DNA of 64,000 nt from Falsiphaeobacter marinintestinus (GCF_007923355.1 NZ_VOGO01000001.1:186001-250000); one strand, 5' to 3'; numbered from the stretch's first letter, positions 1-10,592 are shown. The notes: generated by a model from the letters alone, not told the origin. Program-made: numbers and translations.

Positions 1-1134
1 GCCTTCTTTTTCCAATCCTCCGCAGATCCAGCGGATCCGCTTGAAGGCAGACAGCGCTTTGAGCGCGCTGTCGACATTGGTTGCCTTGCTGTCGTTGACA
101 ACCACAACGCCGTTCGTCTCGGCGATGACCTGACTGCGATGCGGCAGGCCGGGGTAAGAGTGCATCGCGGCTTCGATCACCTTTGGTGCCAGACCCAGCG
201 CGCGGCAGGCGGCGTAGGCCGCGCAGGCGTTCTGATGGTTATGCGCCCCCGGCAGGCTTTTGATCGCGCGCAGGTCAATCGACGCTGCCTGGCGGCCTTT
301 GCGGTATTCCGACAGGAACCCCTTGCGCGCAAACACCTGCCAGCCAGGACCGGTCAGTTTGCGGGTGACCGAGACCCGGATAACCCGGTCATCTTCGGGG
401 GCTTCGGCCAACTGTCCGGCCAGAAACTGACCCTCATCTTCGTCGACGCCGATGATGGCCCGATCTGGTCCGCCTTCGGCAAACAACCTGCGTTTGGCGG
501 CGAAATACCCACCAAACCCTGCATGTCGATCCAGATGATCGGGTGACAGATTGGTAAACACCGCCACATCCGGGGTCAGCGCGCGCGCCAGATCGGTCTG
601 ATAGCTGGACAGTTCCAGTACAACAACGTCGCCATTCACCGCCGGATCAAGATCAAGCACACCCCGCCCGATATTACCGGCCAATTGCGCCGGACGCCCG
701 GCCTCGGTCAGGATATGATGAATGAGGGCCGAGGTCGTCGACTTTCCGTTCGACCCGGTCACGGCAATCACACGCGGCAGCGTATCAAACTTGTCCCAGG
801 CAGAGGTCGCAAAGGATCGGAAGAACAGCCCGATATCATTGTCAACCGGCACCCCCGCTTCCAAGGCCGCCGACACGACCGGATTTGGTGTCGGATAAAG
901 ATGCGGGATCCCGGGCGAAACGATCAGCGATGCGATCCCGTCAAATGCGCCGGGCAGTTTCAGGTCGCGACAGATGAAGCCCTCGGCCTCGGCTTTTGCC
1001 CGCGCGGCTGCGTTGTCATCCCAGCAAATCGCATCAGCCCCGCCTGCGCGCAACGCCCTTGCCGCAGCAAGCCCGGAGCGCCCCAGCCCCAGCACAGCCA
1101 CGTGACACTCCTGAAAACCGCGAACTGGTATCAT
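1..1134 (-). CDS. murD: UDP-N-acetylmuramoylalanine--D-glutamate ligase MurD (partial, C-terminus off window)
   Basis: MurD adds D-glutamate to UDP-MurNAc-L-Ala in the cytoplasm, the second amino-acid step of peptidoglycan precursor synthesis. Reading leftward from an ATG at 1134 gives 378 open codons to the window edge. The protein begins [20 protein letters not shown], where the Rossmann-like GLGRSGLA turn is the UDP-binding start of Mur ligases. The ATP loop GSNGKSTT is near residue 120 and an SPDHLDRH motif near residue 190, both typical of MurD. The gene follows mscS on the same strand (77-bp gap) and belongs to the dcw cluster. The last part of the C-terminal domain lies outside the window. 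Confidence 0.95.
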   Translation of the reverse strand, partial: MIPVRGFQECHVAVLGLGRSGLAAARALRAGGADAICWDDNAAARAKAEAEGFICRDLKLPGAFDGIASLIVSPGIPHLYPTPNPVVSAALEAGVPVDNDIGLFFRSFATSAWDKFDTLPRVIAVTGSNGKSTTSALIHHILTEAGRPAQLAGNIGRGVLDLDPAVNGDVVVLELSSYQTDLARALTPDVAVFTNLSPDHLDRHAGFGGYFAAKRRLFAEGGPDRAIIGVDEDEGQFLAGQLAEAPEDDRVIRVSVTRKLTGPGWQVFARKGFLSEYRKGRQAASIDLRAIKSLPGAHNHQNACAAYAACRALGLAPKVIEAAMHSYPGLPHRSQVIAETNGVVVVNDSKATNVDSALKALSAFKRIRWICGGLEKEG

Positions 1135-1211
1135 TCTGCTTATCCATCCCACTTGCAACAGGCGTCACCCTGTACCGTGGCCGCCGCCAAATGCAAGGGA
1201 CGCCCGCGTGA

Positions 1212-2612
1212 TCAGTCTCCTGACACGGCCCGGGTTTTCAGCTCACCACTGATCTCGACGACCCGGTGCGGGTAAGGGATTTCGATGCTGTTTTCCTTCA
1301 GGGCGTTCCAGATCAGGAACAGCATCTGAGAAGTATACTTGTAGCGTCCGTCATCGATCCCGTTCACCCAGAATTCGACCGCGAAATCCACACCACTGTC
1401 GCCGAACCCGCGCAGTTCGCAATCGGGTGGATAAGGCGCGGTCAAAACGTCTGGATGGGCGGCCACCGCCGCTTCGACGATTGCCGGGACCGTGTTGATA
1501 TCGGTGTCATAGCTGACCGAAAAAGGGGCTTCATACCGGTTGGCGCTGCCGCTGTCGGAATAATTCACCACCCGCGTGGTGATAAAATCCTCGTTTGGAA
1601 CGACAATCCAGCGCCCGTCAAAGGTCTCAAGAATGGCAGCCCGCGCCGTCATCTTCACAATTGTGCCGGCCTCGCCTCCGTCAAGTTCGACATAGTCGCC
1701 AACGGTCGCCTGCCCCTCGATCAACAGGATCACACCAGAGATGAAGTTGGACGCGATCTTTTGCAAGCCAAACCCCAGGCCGACGCCGATCGCACCACCC
1801 AACACCGCCAGAGTGCTCAGATTGATGCCCATGATGTTCATCAGCAACAAGAACGCGGCGCCAAAGATCATGAACTCGACCGCCTTGGTCGACAATTCGC
1901 GCAAGGATGGCCGCAACTCTTCCTGTTTCTGGATAAAATCAGCCGTTTGCCGGTTGGACCAGGACCCAAGCCAGAACAGGATCGACCCGGCGATGAGGCC
2001 GCGAATGATTGCCATGGCCGAGAATTCGATATTGCCAAGGCCGATCCGCAATTCGGTCAACTGAACCTGAACGACATCGAGCAATCCCAAAGCGTAAAGC
2101 GCCATAACCGGGATCAGAACGTATTTGCCAAGCAGCTTCAGGAACGAATCCTGAATAATCTCGTTCACAAGGATCCGAGCGGCGATGAACAAGAACACCC
2201 GCTTGCCAAAAGCGATGACAGCGCCAGATCCGAACATCGACAGAGTAACCTGCTCGCCGATCGCTGTGAACGCATAGGCCAACACCGGCAACAACAATGG
2301 CACGAAAGTCAAAACAAACCGCAGAACCGGGGAGAAGATCGAGGATGAGTCCGGCGCGGGTGTCAGCAAAGCCTCAATTTTCGGGCGCGCTTTTCGGCTG
2401 ACCAGCACGGCGGCCACATAAGCTACGATCAGCAACCCGAACTGGGACCATGCTGCCGGGCTCAGCAACCAGGCCGAGGCAACCTGCCACCCGATCATGC
2501 CATATTCAACGACCTGCTGCCCGATATCCGGCAAGTCAGTGGCCCAGTCCGGCAAGGGCGGCGTGTCGGCAATCATCTCTGCAACTGTCGGTTCCTGTTG
2601 TTCCGGTTCCAT
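1212..2612 (-). CDS. MscS-family mechanosensitive ion channel
   Basis: Small-conductance mechanosensitive channel that would release solutes on hypo-osmotic shock from the inner membrane. The 466-residue protein has several hydrophobic segments before the core. The pore helix is the Gly/Ala-rich stretch GGAIGVGLGFGLQ, followed by the MscS beta domain (SNFISGVILLIEG, then VGDYVEL) and NEDFITTRVVNYS. It is longer than E. coli MscS (286 aa) because of extra N-terminal membrane helices. The ATG at 2612 is preceded by GGAG at good spacing; a GTG at 2639 is an alternative start. It lies between dedA and murD inside the cell-wall cluster, an unusual but functionally suggestive place. Confidence 0.9.
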   Translation of the reverse strand: MEPEQQEPTVAEMIADTPPLPDWATDLPDIGQQVVEYGMIGWQVASAWLLSPAAWSQFGLLIVAYVAAVLVSRKARPKIEALLTPAPDSSSIFSPVLRFVLTFVPLLLPVLAYAFTAIGEQVTLSMFGSGAVIAFGKRVFLFIAARILVNEIIQDSFLKLLGKYVLIPVMALYALGLLDVVQVQLTELRIGLGNIEFSAMAIIRGLIAGSILFWLGSWSNRQTADFIQKQEELRPSLRELSTKAVEFMIFGAAFLLLMNIMGINLSTLAVLGGAIGVGLGFGLQKIASNFISGVILLIEGQATVGDYVELDGGEAGTIVKMTARAAILETFDGRWIVVPNEDFITTRVVNYSDSGSANRYEAPFSVSYDTDINTVPAIVEAAVAAHPDVLTAPYPPDCELRGFGDSGVDFAVEFWVNGIDDGRYKYTSQMLFLIWNALKENSIEIPYPHRVVEISGELKTRAVSGD

Positions 2613-2882
2613 GCGTACTCCGCCAAACTGTTCTTGCACTCAAGCCTGTTGCTTAGACAGGACCGGGCACAGGGATCAAGCGGCAATCGTGCCGCCCAAA
2701 CGTATCACTATGCAAACAGCGCGTCCTGGAACCGAATATGAAGAGATGCCAGACGAGACAGGCACATCCGCGCGCGGCCTTGCCGCGCGCCTGGCCCAAC
2801 AGGTGGCAGACGGGTGACAGCCCGCCGAACCTGGCGGGAGCCTTTGTGAACGACATTGTAGAAAATCTAGCGCGTGGGATGC
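2613..2882. other. Intergenic region between dedA and mscS with two GC-rich hairpins
   Basis: No convincing gene is seen. A 9-bp perfect inverted repeat (GCGCGCGGC, 3-nt loop, GCCGCGCGC) lies at 2770-2790 and a second (CCCGCC/GGCGGG) around 2821-2838. Neither is followed by a T-run on either strand, so they are not canonical terminators, though they may slow or stabilise the dcw transcript between dedA and mscS. Confidence 0.5.
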
Positions 2883-3446
2883 TCAGACCGACCTGGTTCG
2901 TCGCTTCCGCATCCACCAGAACACTGCGGCCACGCCCAAGAAGATCCCGAAACAGGCCAGAAGGTGCCAATGCAGCCGCAAGTGTCCAAACATGGCCGTC
3001 ACCGCCGATCCTGCCGCATACCCCAATCCAACGACAAGGTGCGCCCAGATCAAGACCCCGACAAGGTCCAAAGCCGCAAATCGCGCCCATCGGATGCCCG
3101 TGGTTCCCATGGTCAGGGCGCCCACGGTTTTCAAACCGTACAGGAACCGGAATCCGACAACCGCGAACGTCATGTTTCGATCCAGCAAACGATAGAACCG
3201 CTGAGCGGTTTCGCGGCCAAGGTTGCGCTGCACGAACGCGTTCTCTTTTGCTCGGCGTCCGATCAGGAAAATCGCATTGTCGACAAACGCGGCACCAAGC
3301 GAGATCGCCAGTGCGGCAGCCTCGAAAGAATAGACTTTCTTGTGCGCCAGCACGCCGCCCAGAAACGCAACGGCTTCGCCTTCCAGGGCAGCGCCCAGTG
3401 TCAGGCCCGGAAGGCCCAGTGTCTGGATCAGACTCTCCAGTGACAC
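2883..3446 (-). CDS. DedA-family (VTT domain) membrane protein
   Basis: A 187-residue protein with about five hydrophobic segments and the DedA hallmarks: an early acidic motif LEGEAVAFLGG (about residues 21-31) and a later FRFLYGLKTVGAL stretch matching the conserved F-R-x-P/K-G-R region of the family. DedA proteins are inner-membrane transporters/scramblases; some members flip undecaprenyl phosphate or phospholipids. The start is a GTG at 3446 with AGGAGG overlapping the end of mraY, only 13 nt away, so it is very likely co-translated with mraY. Next to MraY, which consumes undecaprenyl phosphate, a lipid-carrier recycling role is an attractive inference but unproven. Confidence 0.85.
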   Translation of the reverse strand: MSLESLIQTLGLPGLTLGAALEGEAVAFLGGVLAHKKVYSFEAAALAISLGAAFVDNAIFLIGRRAKENAFVQRNLGRETAQRFYRLLDRNMTFAVVGFRFLYGLKTVGALTMGTTGIRWARFAALDLVGVLIWAHLVVGLGYAAGSAVTAMFGHLRLHWHLLACFGIFLGVAAVFWWMRKRRTRSV

Positions 3447-3459
3447 TGGACGGTCCTCC

Positions 3460-4542
3460 TCATCTGACCTTCAGGGTCGCAAGACCAATCATCGCCAGGA
3501 TCAGTGAAATGATCCAGAAGCGGATCACAATGGTGGGCTCTGCCCAGCCCTTCTTCTCATAGTGGTGATGGATCGGGGCCATCAGAAACACCCGCTTTCC
3601 GGTGCGTTTGAAATACAGAACCTGAATGATAACTGACAACGCTTCGACAACAAACAGGCCGCCAACAATCGCAAGCACCAGCTCGTGCTTGGTCGCAACA
3701 GCGATGGCACCCAAAGCGCCGCCAAGCGCCAGTGACCCGGTATCGCCCATAAAGACCGCTGCGGGCGGGGCGTTGTACCACAAGAACCCCAATCCGCCGC
3801 CGAACAAAGCCGCCGTAAAGATCAAGATCTCGCCGGTGCCTGGTACATAGTGAACGTCGAGATATTCGGTAAAGTCGACCCGACCAACCGCATAGGCGAT
3901 AACCCCAAGGGTCGATGCCGCGATCATCACAGGCATGATTGCCAGCCCGTCCAATCCGTCCGTCAGGTTCACGGCGTTGGCTGCACCGACGATCACACAG
4001 ACTGAAAACGGGACGTAAAAGACGCCAAGATTGACCAATGTGTCCTTGAAGATCGGCATTGCCAGCTGGTTCTGCAGCGCCTCGGGATGATAGGCCGCCG
4101 CCCAGACGGCTGCAATCACGGCGATCAAGATGCCCAGGCCCAACCGCAGCTTACCCGGCACACCTTTAGTGTTCTGTTTCGACACTTTTGCATAATCGTC
4201 CAGAAAACCGATCAACGCAAAAGACAACGTCACAAACAACACCAGCCATACAAACGGATTATCAAGGCGTGCCCACAACAAGGTCGCCGTCACCAATGCC
4301 CCAACGATCAGCAATCCACCCATCGTCGGCGTGCCCGCTTTGGAAAAATGCCCTTCGGGGCCGTCATCGCGGATCGGCTGGCCCTTGCCCTGCTTTTTGC
4401 GCAACACGTTGATCAACGGGCGACCGAATATGAACCCGAACAAAAGCGCGGTCAGAAACGCTCCGCCTGCGCGGAAGGTAATATACCGGAAAAGGTTAAA
4501 GAAATCCCCGCCATCGGACAAGGCAGTCAACCAATAGAGCAT
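3460..4542 (-). CDS. mraY: Phospho-N-acetylmuramoyl-pentapeptide-transferase MraY
   Basis: Transfers phospho-MurNAc-pentapeptide to undecaprenyl phosphate at the inner membrane, giving lipid I. The 360-residue length is the usual family length, with ten hydrophobic segments. Signature motifs are present: GFLDDYAKV (catalytic Asp pair), [10 protein letters not shown] and the C-terminal HHHYEKKGW loop. The ATG at 4542 is preceded by GGAG. It follows murF by 32 nt and is followed by dedA rather than directly by murD. Confidence 0.97.
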   Translation of the reverse strand: MLYWLTALSDGGDFFNLFRYITFRAGGAFLTALLFGFIFGRPLINVLRKKQGKGQPIRDDGPEGHFSKAGTPTMGGLLIVGALVTATLLWARLDNPFVWLVLFVTLSFALIGFLDDYAKVSKQNTKGVPGKLRLGLGILIAVIAAVWAAAYHPEALQNQLAMPIFKDTLVNLGVFYVPFSVCVIVGAANAVNLTDGLDGLAIMPVMIAASTLGVIAYAVGRVDFTEYLDVHYVPGTGEILIFTAALFGGGLGFLWYNAPPAAVFMGDTGSLALGGALGAIAVATKHELVLAIVGGLFVVEALSVIIQVLYFKRTGKRVFLMAPIHHHYEKKGWAEPTIVIRFWIISLILAMIGLATLKVR

Positions 4543-4574
4543 TTCAGTGGCTCCTACTCATCATCTTGTGGCGG

Positions 4575-5966
4575 TCACGTCGGGCCGACTTGGCCCATTT
4601 TGCGGATGGCGTCAACGATCAAGGCCAATTTCATGCTCAGTGAGCCCTTTGCCAGCACAACATCGCCGACGCTCAACAGATCCGGAATCTGAGCCGCCAG
4701 TTCGGCACTGCTGTCTGCCCACACCCCACGTTTTTCATCCGGCAAACTCAGGTGAAGCGCCTGCATCAGCGGTCCGATGCAGTGCACCACATCGATATGT
4801 TCAAGCGCGGGAAGCCGCGCGATACCCGCATGTAAAGCTTCAGCTTGTGGGCCCAACTCTTTCATATCGCCCAAAAAAGCGATCCTGCGACCAGCAGGCG
4901 CCGCAGTCACGGACAGAACATCCAAAGCCGACGCCATGGAGGCCGGATTGGCATTATAGGAATCGTCCAGAAGGGTGATGTCTCCGCCCGGTACCACAAT
5001 CGTTTCGAGCGCCCCCCGACCCTGATACGGCGTCCAGTTCGCAAGGCTATCCACAGCCTTCGGTCGATCCGCGCCAAGTGCAGTGACCGCAGCCAAAGCG
5101 CCAAGCCCGTTCATCGCGAAATGTCGTCCTGCGCTTTGGATGCAATAATTCAGGGCATCGGTGCCACTCGTTGCTTCAACCTGAATTGATCCTGCTTCAA
5201 CTGAGATCTTCAATAGTTTGTAATCGTTTGATTTTTGCCCGAACCCTATGACAGATCCGCTTAGCGGTTCGGCGATGTCCGCCATCAGCTTGAACTCATC
5301 CAGATCGGCGTTCAGAATGGCGGTTCCGCCGGGTTCCAGCCCCTCGCAGATCGAAACTTTTTCGCGCGCGATTCCTTCGACGTTCTCGAAAGCCTCAAGA
5401 TGGGCTGGCGCGACGATGGTAACCAAAGCAACATGCGGACGCGCCATGCGGGCCAGCGGAGCGATCTCTCCCGGGTGGTTCATACCGATCTCGATCACTG
5501 CATACTCAGTGTCACGCGGCATGCGCGCCAGGGTCAACGGCACCCCCCAATGGTTGTTGTAACTGGCTATGCTGGCATGGGTCCGGCCCTGATCACCCAG
5601 CATCCGTGCCAGCATTTCCTTGGTCGAGGTCTTTCCGACACTGCCGGTCACGGCAACGACACGGGCATCGGTGCGGGCCCGCGCGGCGCGCCCCAAAGCC
5701 TCCAAACCGGCTTGGACACCGTCGACGATCAACAACGGCGCATCCTGAGGCACACCTTTGGGCACGTGGCTGACCAACGCCGCGCCCGCGCCCTTGTCCA
5801 AAGCTTGTGCAACAAACTCATGGCCATCGCGGGCAGCCGTCAACGCAACAAACAGATCACCCGCCTGCAATGTCCGCGTATCGATGGAAACACCGGTTAC
5901 GTTCCAATCTCCGCGCGCCTCACCGCCCGTGGCGGCAGCGGCTTCGGCTGCTGTCCAAAGTGTCAT
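4575..5966 (-). CDS. murF: UDP-MurNAc-tripeptide--D-alanyl-D-alanine ligase MurF
   Basis: Adds D-Ala-D-Ala to the UDP-MurNAc-tripeptide, completing the cytoplasmic pentapeptide precursor. The 463-residue protein has the Mur-ligase layout: N-terminal substrate domain, ATP loop GSVGKTSTKEM (about residues 107-117), central DSYNANPAS motif and a C-terminal domain. The start ATG overlaps the murE stop by 4 nt (ATGA), indicating translational coupling. Confidence 0.97.
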   Translation of the reverse strand: MTLWTAAEAAAATGGEARGDWNVTGVSIDTRTLQAGDLFVALTAARDGHEFVAQALDKGAGAALVSHVPKGVPQDAPLLIVDGVQAGLEALGRAARARTDARVVAVTGSVGKTSTKEMLARMLGDQGRTHASIASYNNHWGVPLTLARMPRDTEYAVIEIGMNHPGEIAPLARMARPHVALVTIVAPAHLEAFENVEGIAREKVSICEGLEPGGTAILNADLDEFKLMADIAEPLSGSVIGFGQKSNDYKLLKISVEAGSIQVEATSGTDALNYCIQSAGRHFAMNGLGALAAVTALGADRPKAVDSLANWTPYQGRGALETIVVPGGDITLLDDSYNANPASMASALDVLSVTAAPAGRRIAFLGDMKELGPQAEALHAGIARLPALEHIDVVHCIGPLMQALHLSLPDEKRGVWADSSAELAAQIPDLLSVGDVVLAKGSLSMKLALIVDAIRKMGQVGPT

Positions 5967-7444
5967 GCCAACCTCCCGTCAAGGGCGGCGACAGCAACGC
6001 TGGCTTGTTCGGTATCGTCAAACGGTAGAACATCGTCGCCGACGATCTGTCCGGTCTCATGTCCCTTGCCCGCGATCAGCAATGCATCCCCGGGGCCAAG
6101 CGCATCGACGCCGCGCAGGATCGCCTCGGCCCGGTCACCGACCTCCATCGCCTCGGGGGCGCCTTGCAGAACCGCAGCGCGGATCGCAGCCGGGTCTTCG
6201 CTGCGGGGGTTGTCATCGGTCACGATGACGATATCTGCGTTTTCCACTGCGGCCTGCCCCATCAACGGACGTTTCCCGGCGTCGCGATCCCCCCCGGCGC
6301 CGACAATGGCGATCAACCGCCCCATGACGTGCGGGCGCAGCGCCTTGCAGGCGGTCGCAACCGCATCCGGCGTATGGGCATAGTCCACAAAAACCGTGGC
6401 ACCGTTGGCCCGCGTTGCAGCCAACTGCATCCGGCCCCGCACCGTGGTCAGGTTCGGCAGAGTTCGAAACACGTCCTCGGGGTTTTCGCCGCTGGCAATC
6501 GCCAGGCCGCAGGCCAATAGTACGTTTTCGGCCTGAAACCCCCCAATCAGGTCAAGCCGTGTCTGATAGGCCTGTCCCTCAAAGGAGAACCGCAAATCCT
6601 GCCCCGTCGCGTCAAAGCGTTGGGTCAACATGTTCAGATCACCCACCCCATGGCCGACCGTCAGAACCGTTTGCCCCCGCGCCGCAGCAATCGCGCGCAT
6701 CTCGGCCCCACGTGGATCATCGATATTGATGACAGCCGTGCCGTCCTCGGGCAGGACGCGGCGAAACAGACCGGCTTTCGCGGAAAAGTAGGCCTCGAAA
6801 CTATCGTGGTAGTCCAGATGATCTTGCGTGAAATTGGTAAACGCTGCCGCCTTCAGAACCACACCATCCAGCCGCCGTTGTTCAAGCCCGTGGCTGGACG
6901 CTTCCATCGCGGCGTGTGTAATCCCTGCGGCGGCAGCCGCCGCGAGTGTTCGGTGCAGTGTGATCGGCTCGGGCGTCGTGTGTTTCAGCGGGGCTGACCA
7001 CGCACCTTCGACACCGGTTGTGCCGAGGTTGATCGCGCGATGCCCTAATTCCATCCAGATCTGCCGGGTAAAGGTCGAAACCGAGGTTTTGCCATTCGTC
7101 CCTGTCACCGCGACCATGACCGGCGGCTGTGCCCCGAACCAAAGCGCGGCGGTATAGGCCAGGGCCTGTCGCGGATCTTCCGCAATGACGACCGCTACAT
7201 CAGATGCGGCAAGTTCCTGCGCCGCGATTTCTGCGCCCTCGGCATCTGTCAGAATCGCGGCTGCGCCCATGCGCAAGGCAAACTGAATGAACTCACCACC
7301 ATGAACCCGCGTCCCCGGCATCGCGGCAAACAAAAATCCGTCTTTCACGTCGCGGCTGTCAACAGCAATACCGGTAATTTCAGGGTCTCGTCCGCTTAGT
7401 GCGGTCAGGGCCAGTTCGCTGAGTGCCCGTGCCTGTTCGCCCAT
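5963..7444 (-). CDS. murE: UDP-MurNAc-L-alanyl-D-glutamate--2,6-diaminopimelate ligase MurE
   Basis: Adds the third stem-peptide residue. The 493-residue protein carries the ATP loop GTNGKTS (about residues 115-121) and the motif DNPRSEDP, which in this family marks meso-diaminopimelate specificity rather than lysine. The ATG at 7444 is preceded by AAGGCGG. It lies 21 nt after ftsI and overlaps murF. Confidence 0.97.
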   Translation of the reverse strand: MGEQARALSELALTALSGRDPEITGIAVDSRDVKDGFLFAAMPGTRVHGGEFIQFALRMGAAAILTDAEGAEIAAQELAASDVAVVIAEDPRQALAYTAALWFGAQPPVMVAVTGTNGKTSVSTFTRQIWMELGHRAINLGTTGVEGAWSAPLKHTTPEPITLHRTLAAAAAAGITHAAMEASSHGLEQRRLDGVVLKAAAFTNFTQDHLDYHDSFEAYFSAKAGLFRRVLPEDGTAVINIDDPRGAEMRAIAAARGQTVLTVGHGVGDLNMLTQRFDATGQDLRFSFEGQAYQTRLDLIGGFQAENVLLACGLAIASGENPEDVFRTLPNLTTVRGRMQLAATRANGATVFVDYAHTPDAVATACKALRPHVMGRLIAIVGAGGDRDAGKRPLMGQAAVENADIVIVTDDNPRSEDPAAIRAAVLQGAPEAMEVGDRAEAILRGVDALGPGDALLIAGKGHETGQIVGDDVLPFDDTEQASVAVAALDGRLA

Positions 7445-7465
7445 GTGCCGCCGCCTTTTGGTGGT

Positions 7466-9253
7466 TCAGTTATTGACCAGCGTTATACCAGCGACCTGCC
7501 CGGGTTCAACGTCTGGACGCAGCCCCAACAGAGGCGCAACACGTCCGATCATTTCGGCAGCAACCGGAACAGCGGTCCAGCCAGCGGTGCGGCGTTCTTC
7601 GCGATAGGCCATCACCGATGGCTCATCCAATGTGACGATCAGGACATATTTGGGATCATGCGATGGAAAGATCGACGCGAAGGTGGCGATCACCTTGTCA
7701 TCGTAATAGCCGCCGCGCGGTTTCGGTTTGTCGGCGGTGCCTGTTTTGCCCCCCACCGCATACCCCGGCACTTCGCCAAAGCTGGCGGTCCCGGTCTTGA
7801 CCACCTTGCGCAGCATATGGCGCGCTGCATCCGCAGCTTGGCGCGACATCACCCGCGGGCCATATTGGGGTCCGGATTTTTTCAGGATAGTCGGGCTGAC
7901 ATAGTTTCCGCCATTGGCAATCGCCGCGTACCCGGCGGCCAAATGCATTGCCGTTGTCGAGATGCCGTGACCATATGAAATCGTCACGCTGCTCAGATCG
8001 GTCCAGCGTTCGGGCACCAGCGGCTGGCCACCAGATGCTTCGACGATCTCGACCGGGGTCGGGTCATACATACCCAACGATCCAAGAAACGCCTTCTGCC
8101 GTTTGGTTCCGATTTGCAGCGCCAGTCGTCCTGTACCCCGGTTCGAGCTTTTGACGATGATGTCGGAAACACTCAGCTTGCCATAGTTCTTATTTTGGAA
8201 TTCACCGATCCTGTGGCCGCCGATCTTCATCGGCCCGGCCGTGTCGATAATCGTATCACGGTTCACCAGACCCAGATCCACAGCTTGCGCAGCCGCGAAA
8301 ATCTTGAAAGTCGACCCCAGTTCGTAAACGCCCTGCACCGCCCGGTTGAACAGTGGGCTGACCGAAGGATCATCGCCTTCGGTTGGCGGACGCGGACGGT
8401 CATTGGGATCAAAATCCGGCAGGCTGACCATCGAGATGACTTCGCCGGTGTGCACATCCAGCAAGATCGATGTCGCGCCTTTGGCGTTCATCAGCTTCAT
8501 GCCGCCCAAAAGCACACGTTCAGACGCGGCCTGAATGCTCAGATCCAGCGACAGCTCAAGCGGTTTGTTGCCATTTGCGGGATCGCGCAGGTAGTCGTCG
8601 AACTTCTTTTCGACACCTGCCACGCCGATCACTTCGGCAGATCGCACGCCTTCCTTGCCGAACCCTGCGCCGCCCAGAACATGGGCTGCGACCGGACCGT
8701 TCGGGTACAGCCGCATTTCGCGCGGGCCGAACAACAGGCCCGGATCGCCGATGTCATGCACGGCTTGCTTCTGTTCGGGACTGATCCGGCGTTTGACCCA
8801 GATGAATTTGCGCTTGCCGGTGAAATCCTTCAGCAATTCGGCCTCTTCCAGATCGGGGAAAATGGCGGCCAGGCCTTTTGCGGCGGCCTCGGCATCGACC
8901 ATTTGAGGCGGCTGGGCATAAAGAGAGTGCGTTTCGAAGTTCGTGGCCAGAATCCGGCCATGGCGGTCGACGATATCAGCGCGTTGCGCCGCAATGGCTG
9001 CGCCATTGATCGTGGCAACGGGTTCGGCGGGTTCGGTGGTGGCCAAATGACCCATCCGGGCCCCAACCACCGTAAACGCACCAAAAAAGAAGACACCCAG
9101 AACCAACAGACGGCCCTCGGCACGGTTGCGCGCCTTGCCCTCCATCTCGACATGGCGTTTGCGGATGTTTTCGCGTTCGATCGCGTCCGGGTTTTCACCC
9201 TTGTCACGTGCCGGAAGAATACGGGCCAGAGGGCGCAGAGGGGTGCGGATCAT
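7466..9253 (-). CDS. ftsI: Septal peptidoglycan transpeptidase FtsI (PBP3)
   Basis: Division-specific D,D-transpeptidase that cross-links septal peptidoglycan in the periplasm. The 595-residue protein has a basic cytoplasmic tail, one transmembrane anchor (about residues 49-66), a dimerisation domain and the penicillin-binding domain. Catalytic motifs are STFK (Ser314), SSN (369-371) and KTGTA (503-507). A second KTGTA-like string precedes it near residue 486 and is probably not catalytic. The start overlaps the ftsL stop (ATGA). Confidence 0.97.
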   Translation of the reverse strand: MIRTPLRPLARILPARDKGENPDAIERENIRKRHVEMEGKARNRAEGRLLVLGVFFFGAFTVVGARMGHLATTEPAEPVATINGAAIAAQRADIVDRHGRILATNFETHSLYAQPPQMVDAEAAAKGLAAIFPDLEEAELLKDFTGKRKFIWVKRRISPEQKQAVHDIGDPGLLFGPREMRLYPNGPVAAHVLGGAGFGKEGVRSAEVIGVAGVEKKFDDYLRDPANGNKPLELSLDLSIQAASERVLLGGMKLMNAKGATSILLDVHTGEVISMVSLPDFDPNDRPRPPTEGDDPSVSPLFNRAVQGVYELGSTFKIFAAAQAVDLGLVNRDTIIDTAGPMKIGGHRIGEFQNKNYGKLSVSDIIVKSSNRGTGRLALQIGTKRQKAFLGSLGMYDPTPVEIVEASGGQPLVPERWTDLSSVTISYGHGISTTAMHLAAGYAAIANGGNYVSPTILKKSGPQYGPRVMSRQAADAARHMLRKVVKTGTASFGEVPGYAVGGKTGTADKPKPRGGYYDDKVIATFASIFPSHDPKYVLIVTLDEPSVMAYREERRTAGWTAVPVAAEMIGRVAPLLGLRPDVEPGQVAGITLVNN

Positions 9254-9600
9254 GGGTTGCTCTCTTCTGACATGGTCGAGACATCCACAGGGTTTGTGAT
9301 CGGTAGCAACTGTTCGTCGGGATAGCTGACTTCATCAATGCGACCGAACTGATCCGGGCGCAGCGGCAACAGACCCAAACGGTCGAAATTGATCTCGGAC
9401 AGTTCCATCAAACGGTCGGGCCGGTTCAGATAGGCCCATTCAGCGCGCAGAACACTCAACCGAACCTGCGCCGCACCAATTTGACGATGCAGGTCTTTGG
9501 AGTCTTTCAGAACCTGTTGCGTGACATAGTTTTCCCGGTAGGCCCAGAACGCCATTCCAAAAACCGCAAGCGCAGTCAGAACATATACTATACTTCTCAA
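9250..9600 (-). CDS. ftsL: Cell division protein FtsL
   Basis: Small bitopic divisome protein (116 aa). It has one N-terminal membrane segment (about residues 5-20) followed by a periplasmic helix likely to form a coiled coil with FtsB/FtsQ partners (ESNP C-terminus). Sequence conservation in this family is low; identity rests on size, topology and its position between rsmH and ftsI. Both ends overlap its neighbours by 4 nt. Confidence 0.88.
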   Translation of the reverse strand: MRSIVYVLTALAVFGMAFWAYRENYVTQQVLKDSKDLHRQIGAAQVRLSVLRAEWAYLNRPDRLMELSEINFDRLGLLPLRPDQFGRIDEVSYPDEQLLPITNPVDVSTMSEESNP

Positions 9601-10592
9601 CGCGTTACCTCCTTGAGTTGCGGCATGCCCAGGCTGCGGGCATCGACCTGCCCGGCAGGTGCATCGGTGCGCGCGGCCACCCTCAGGCGGGCGGATCGCG
9701 ACCGGGGATTTTGCGCCAACTCATCGTCATCGGCACCCACGGCCTTGCGGGTGATCAAAGTGAACTGCGGCGGCTCTGCTTCGATCTCAGGCGCGTATCG
9801 GTTGGCGCGGCCAGTTTTGCCGGCGCGCGACTGCAAGAACCGTTTGACCATGCGATCCTCGATGGAATGAAAGGTCACAACGGCCAGCTTGCCGCCCGGT
9901 TTCAATGCGCGCTCGGCAGCCATCAGTCCCTGAAACAACTCTTCGTACTCGGCATTCACGGCAATACGCAGCGCCTGAAAGCTGCGGGTGGCCGGATGCG
10001 ATTGCCCCGGCTTGGGGCGCGGCAGGCAGGATTCCACGACTCGGGCCAGTTGCAGTGTGGTTTCGATCGGTGCTTCGGCCCGCGTCCGAACAATCGCCTT
10101 GGCAATCCGGCGGCTGGCGCGTTCTTCGCCAAATGTGTACAGAATGTCTGCCAGAGCTGCTTCGGGCGCATTGTTCACGATGTCTGCCGCCGACAGCCCG
10201 GTTTGAGACATCCGCATGTCCAACGGTCCGTCCCGCATGAAAGAAAACCCGCGTTCGGCCCGGTCAAGCTGCATCGAGGACACGCCAAGATCCAGAACAA
10301 CACCGTCCAGATCCTGCGCGTATTCGTCCATTTTCGAGAAAACGCCCAGTTGCATCACCAGCCGATCCCCATAGGCGGCCGCCCAGCCCTGTGCCATTTC
10401 AAAGGCCAGCGGGTCGCGATCAACGGCGATAACCTGATCGGCGCCCGCCTCAAGCAACCCCTTGGTATAGCCCCCTGCCCCAAAGGTGCCGTCCAACCAG
10501 ACACCCGACACCGGGGCCACGGCCGCAAGCAACGGGCGCAACAATACGGGAATGTGCGAAGCGGGCGTGGAAGGCGCGTCGGCGTCACTCAT
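9597..10592 (-). CDS. rsmH: 16S rRNA (cytosine1402-N4)-methyltransferase RsmH
   Basis: Methylates C1402 in the ribosomal P site using S-adenosylmethionine. The SAM-binding motif [11 protein letters not shown] follows the conserved HIPVLL start, and the C-terminal ARLRVA segment is typical. The ATG at 10592 begins MSDADAP four bases after the mraZ stop and gives a 331-residue protein. An in-frame ATG at 10616, inside the mraZ end, is an alternative. Confidence 0.95.
   Translation of the reverse strand: MSDADAPSTPASHIPVLLRPLLAAVAPVSGVWLDGTFGAGGYTKGLLEAGADQVIAVDRDPLAFEMAQGWAAAYGDRLVMQLGVFSKMDEYAQDLDGVVLDLGVSSMQLDRAERGFSFMRDGPLDMRMSQTGLSAADIVNNAPEAALADILYTFGEERASRRIAKAIVRTRAEAPIETTLQLARVVESCLPRPKPGQSHPATRSFQALRIAVNAEYEELFQGLMAAERALKPGGKLAVVTFHSIEDRMVKRFLQSRAGKTGRANRYAPEIEAEPPQFTLITRKAVGADDDELAQNPRSRSARLRVAARTDAPAGQVDARSLGMPQLKEVTR

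Noticed and set aside
2653-3090. A 145-codon minus-strand frame overlapping the dedA 3' end
   Set aside because: It has no family similarity or ribosome site and overlaps dedA in another frame.
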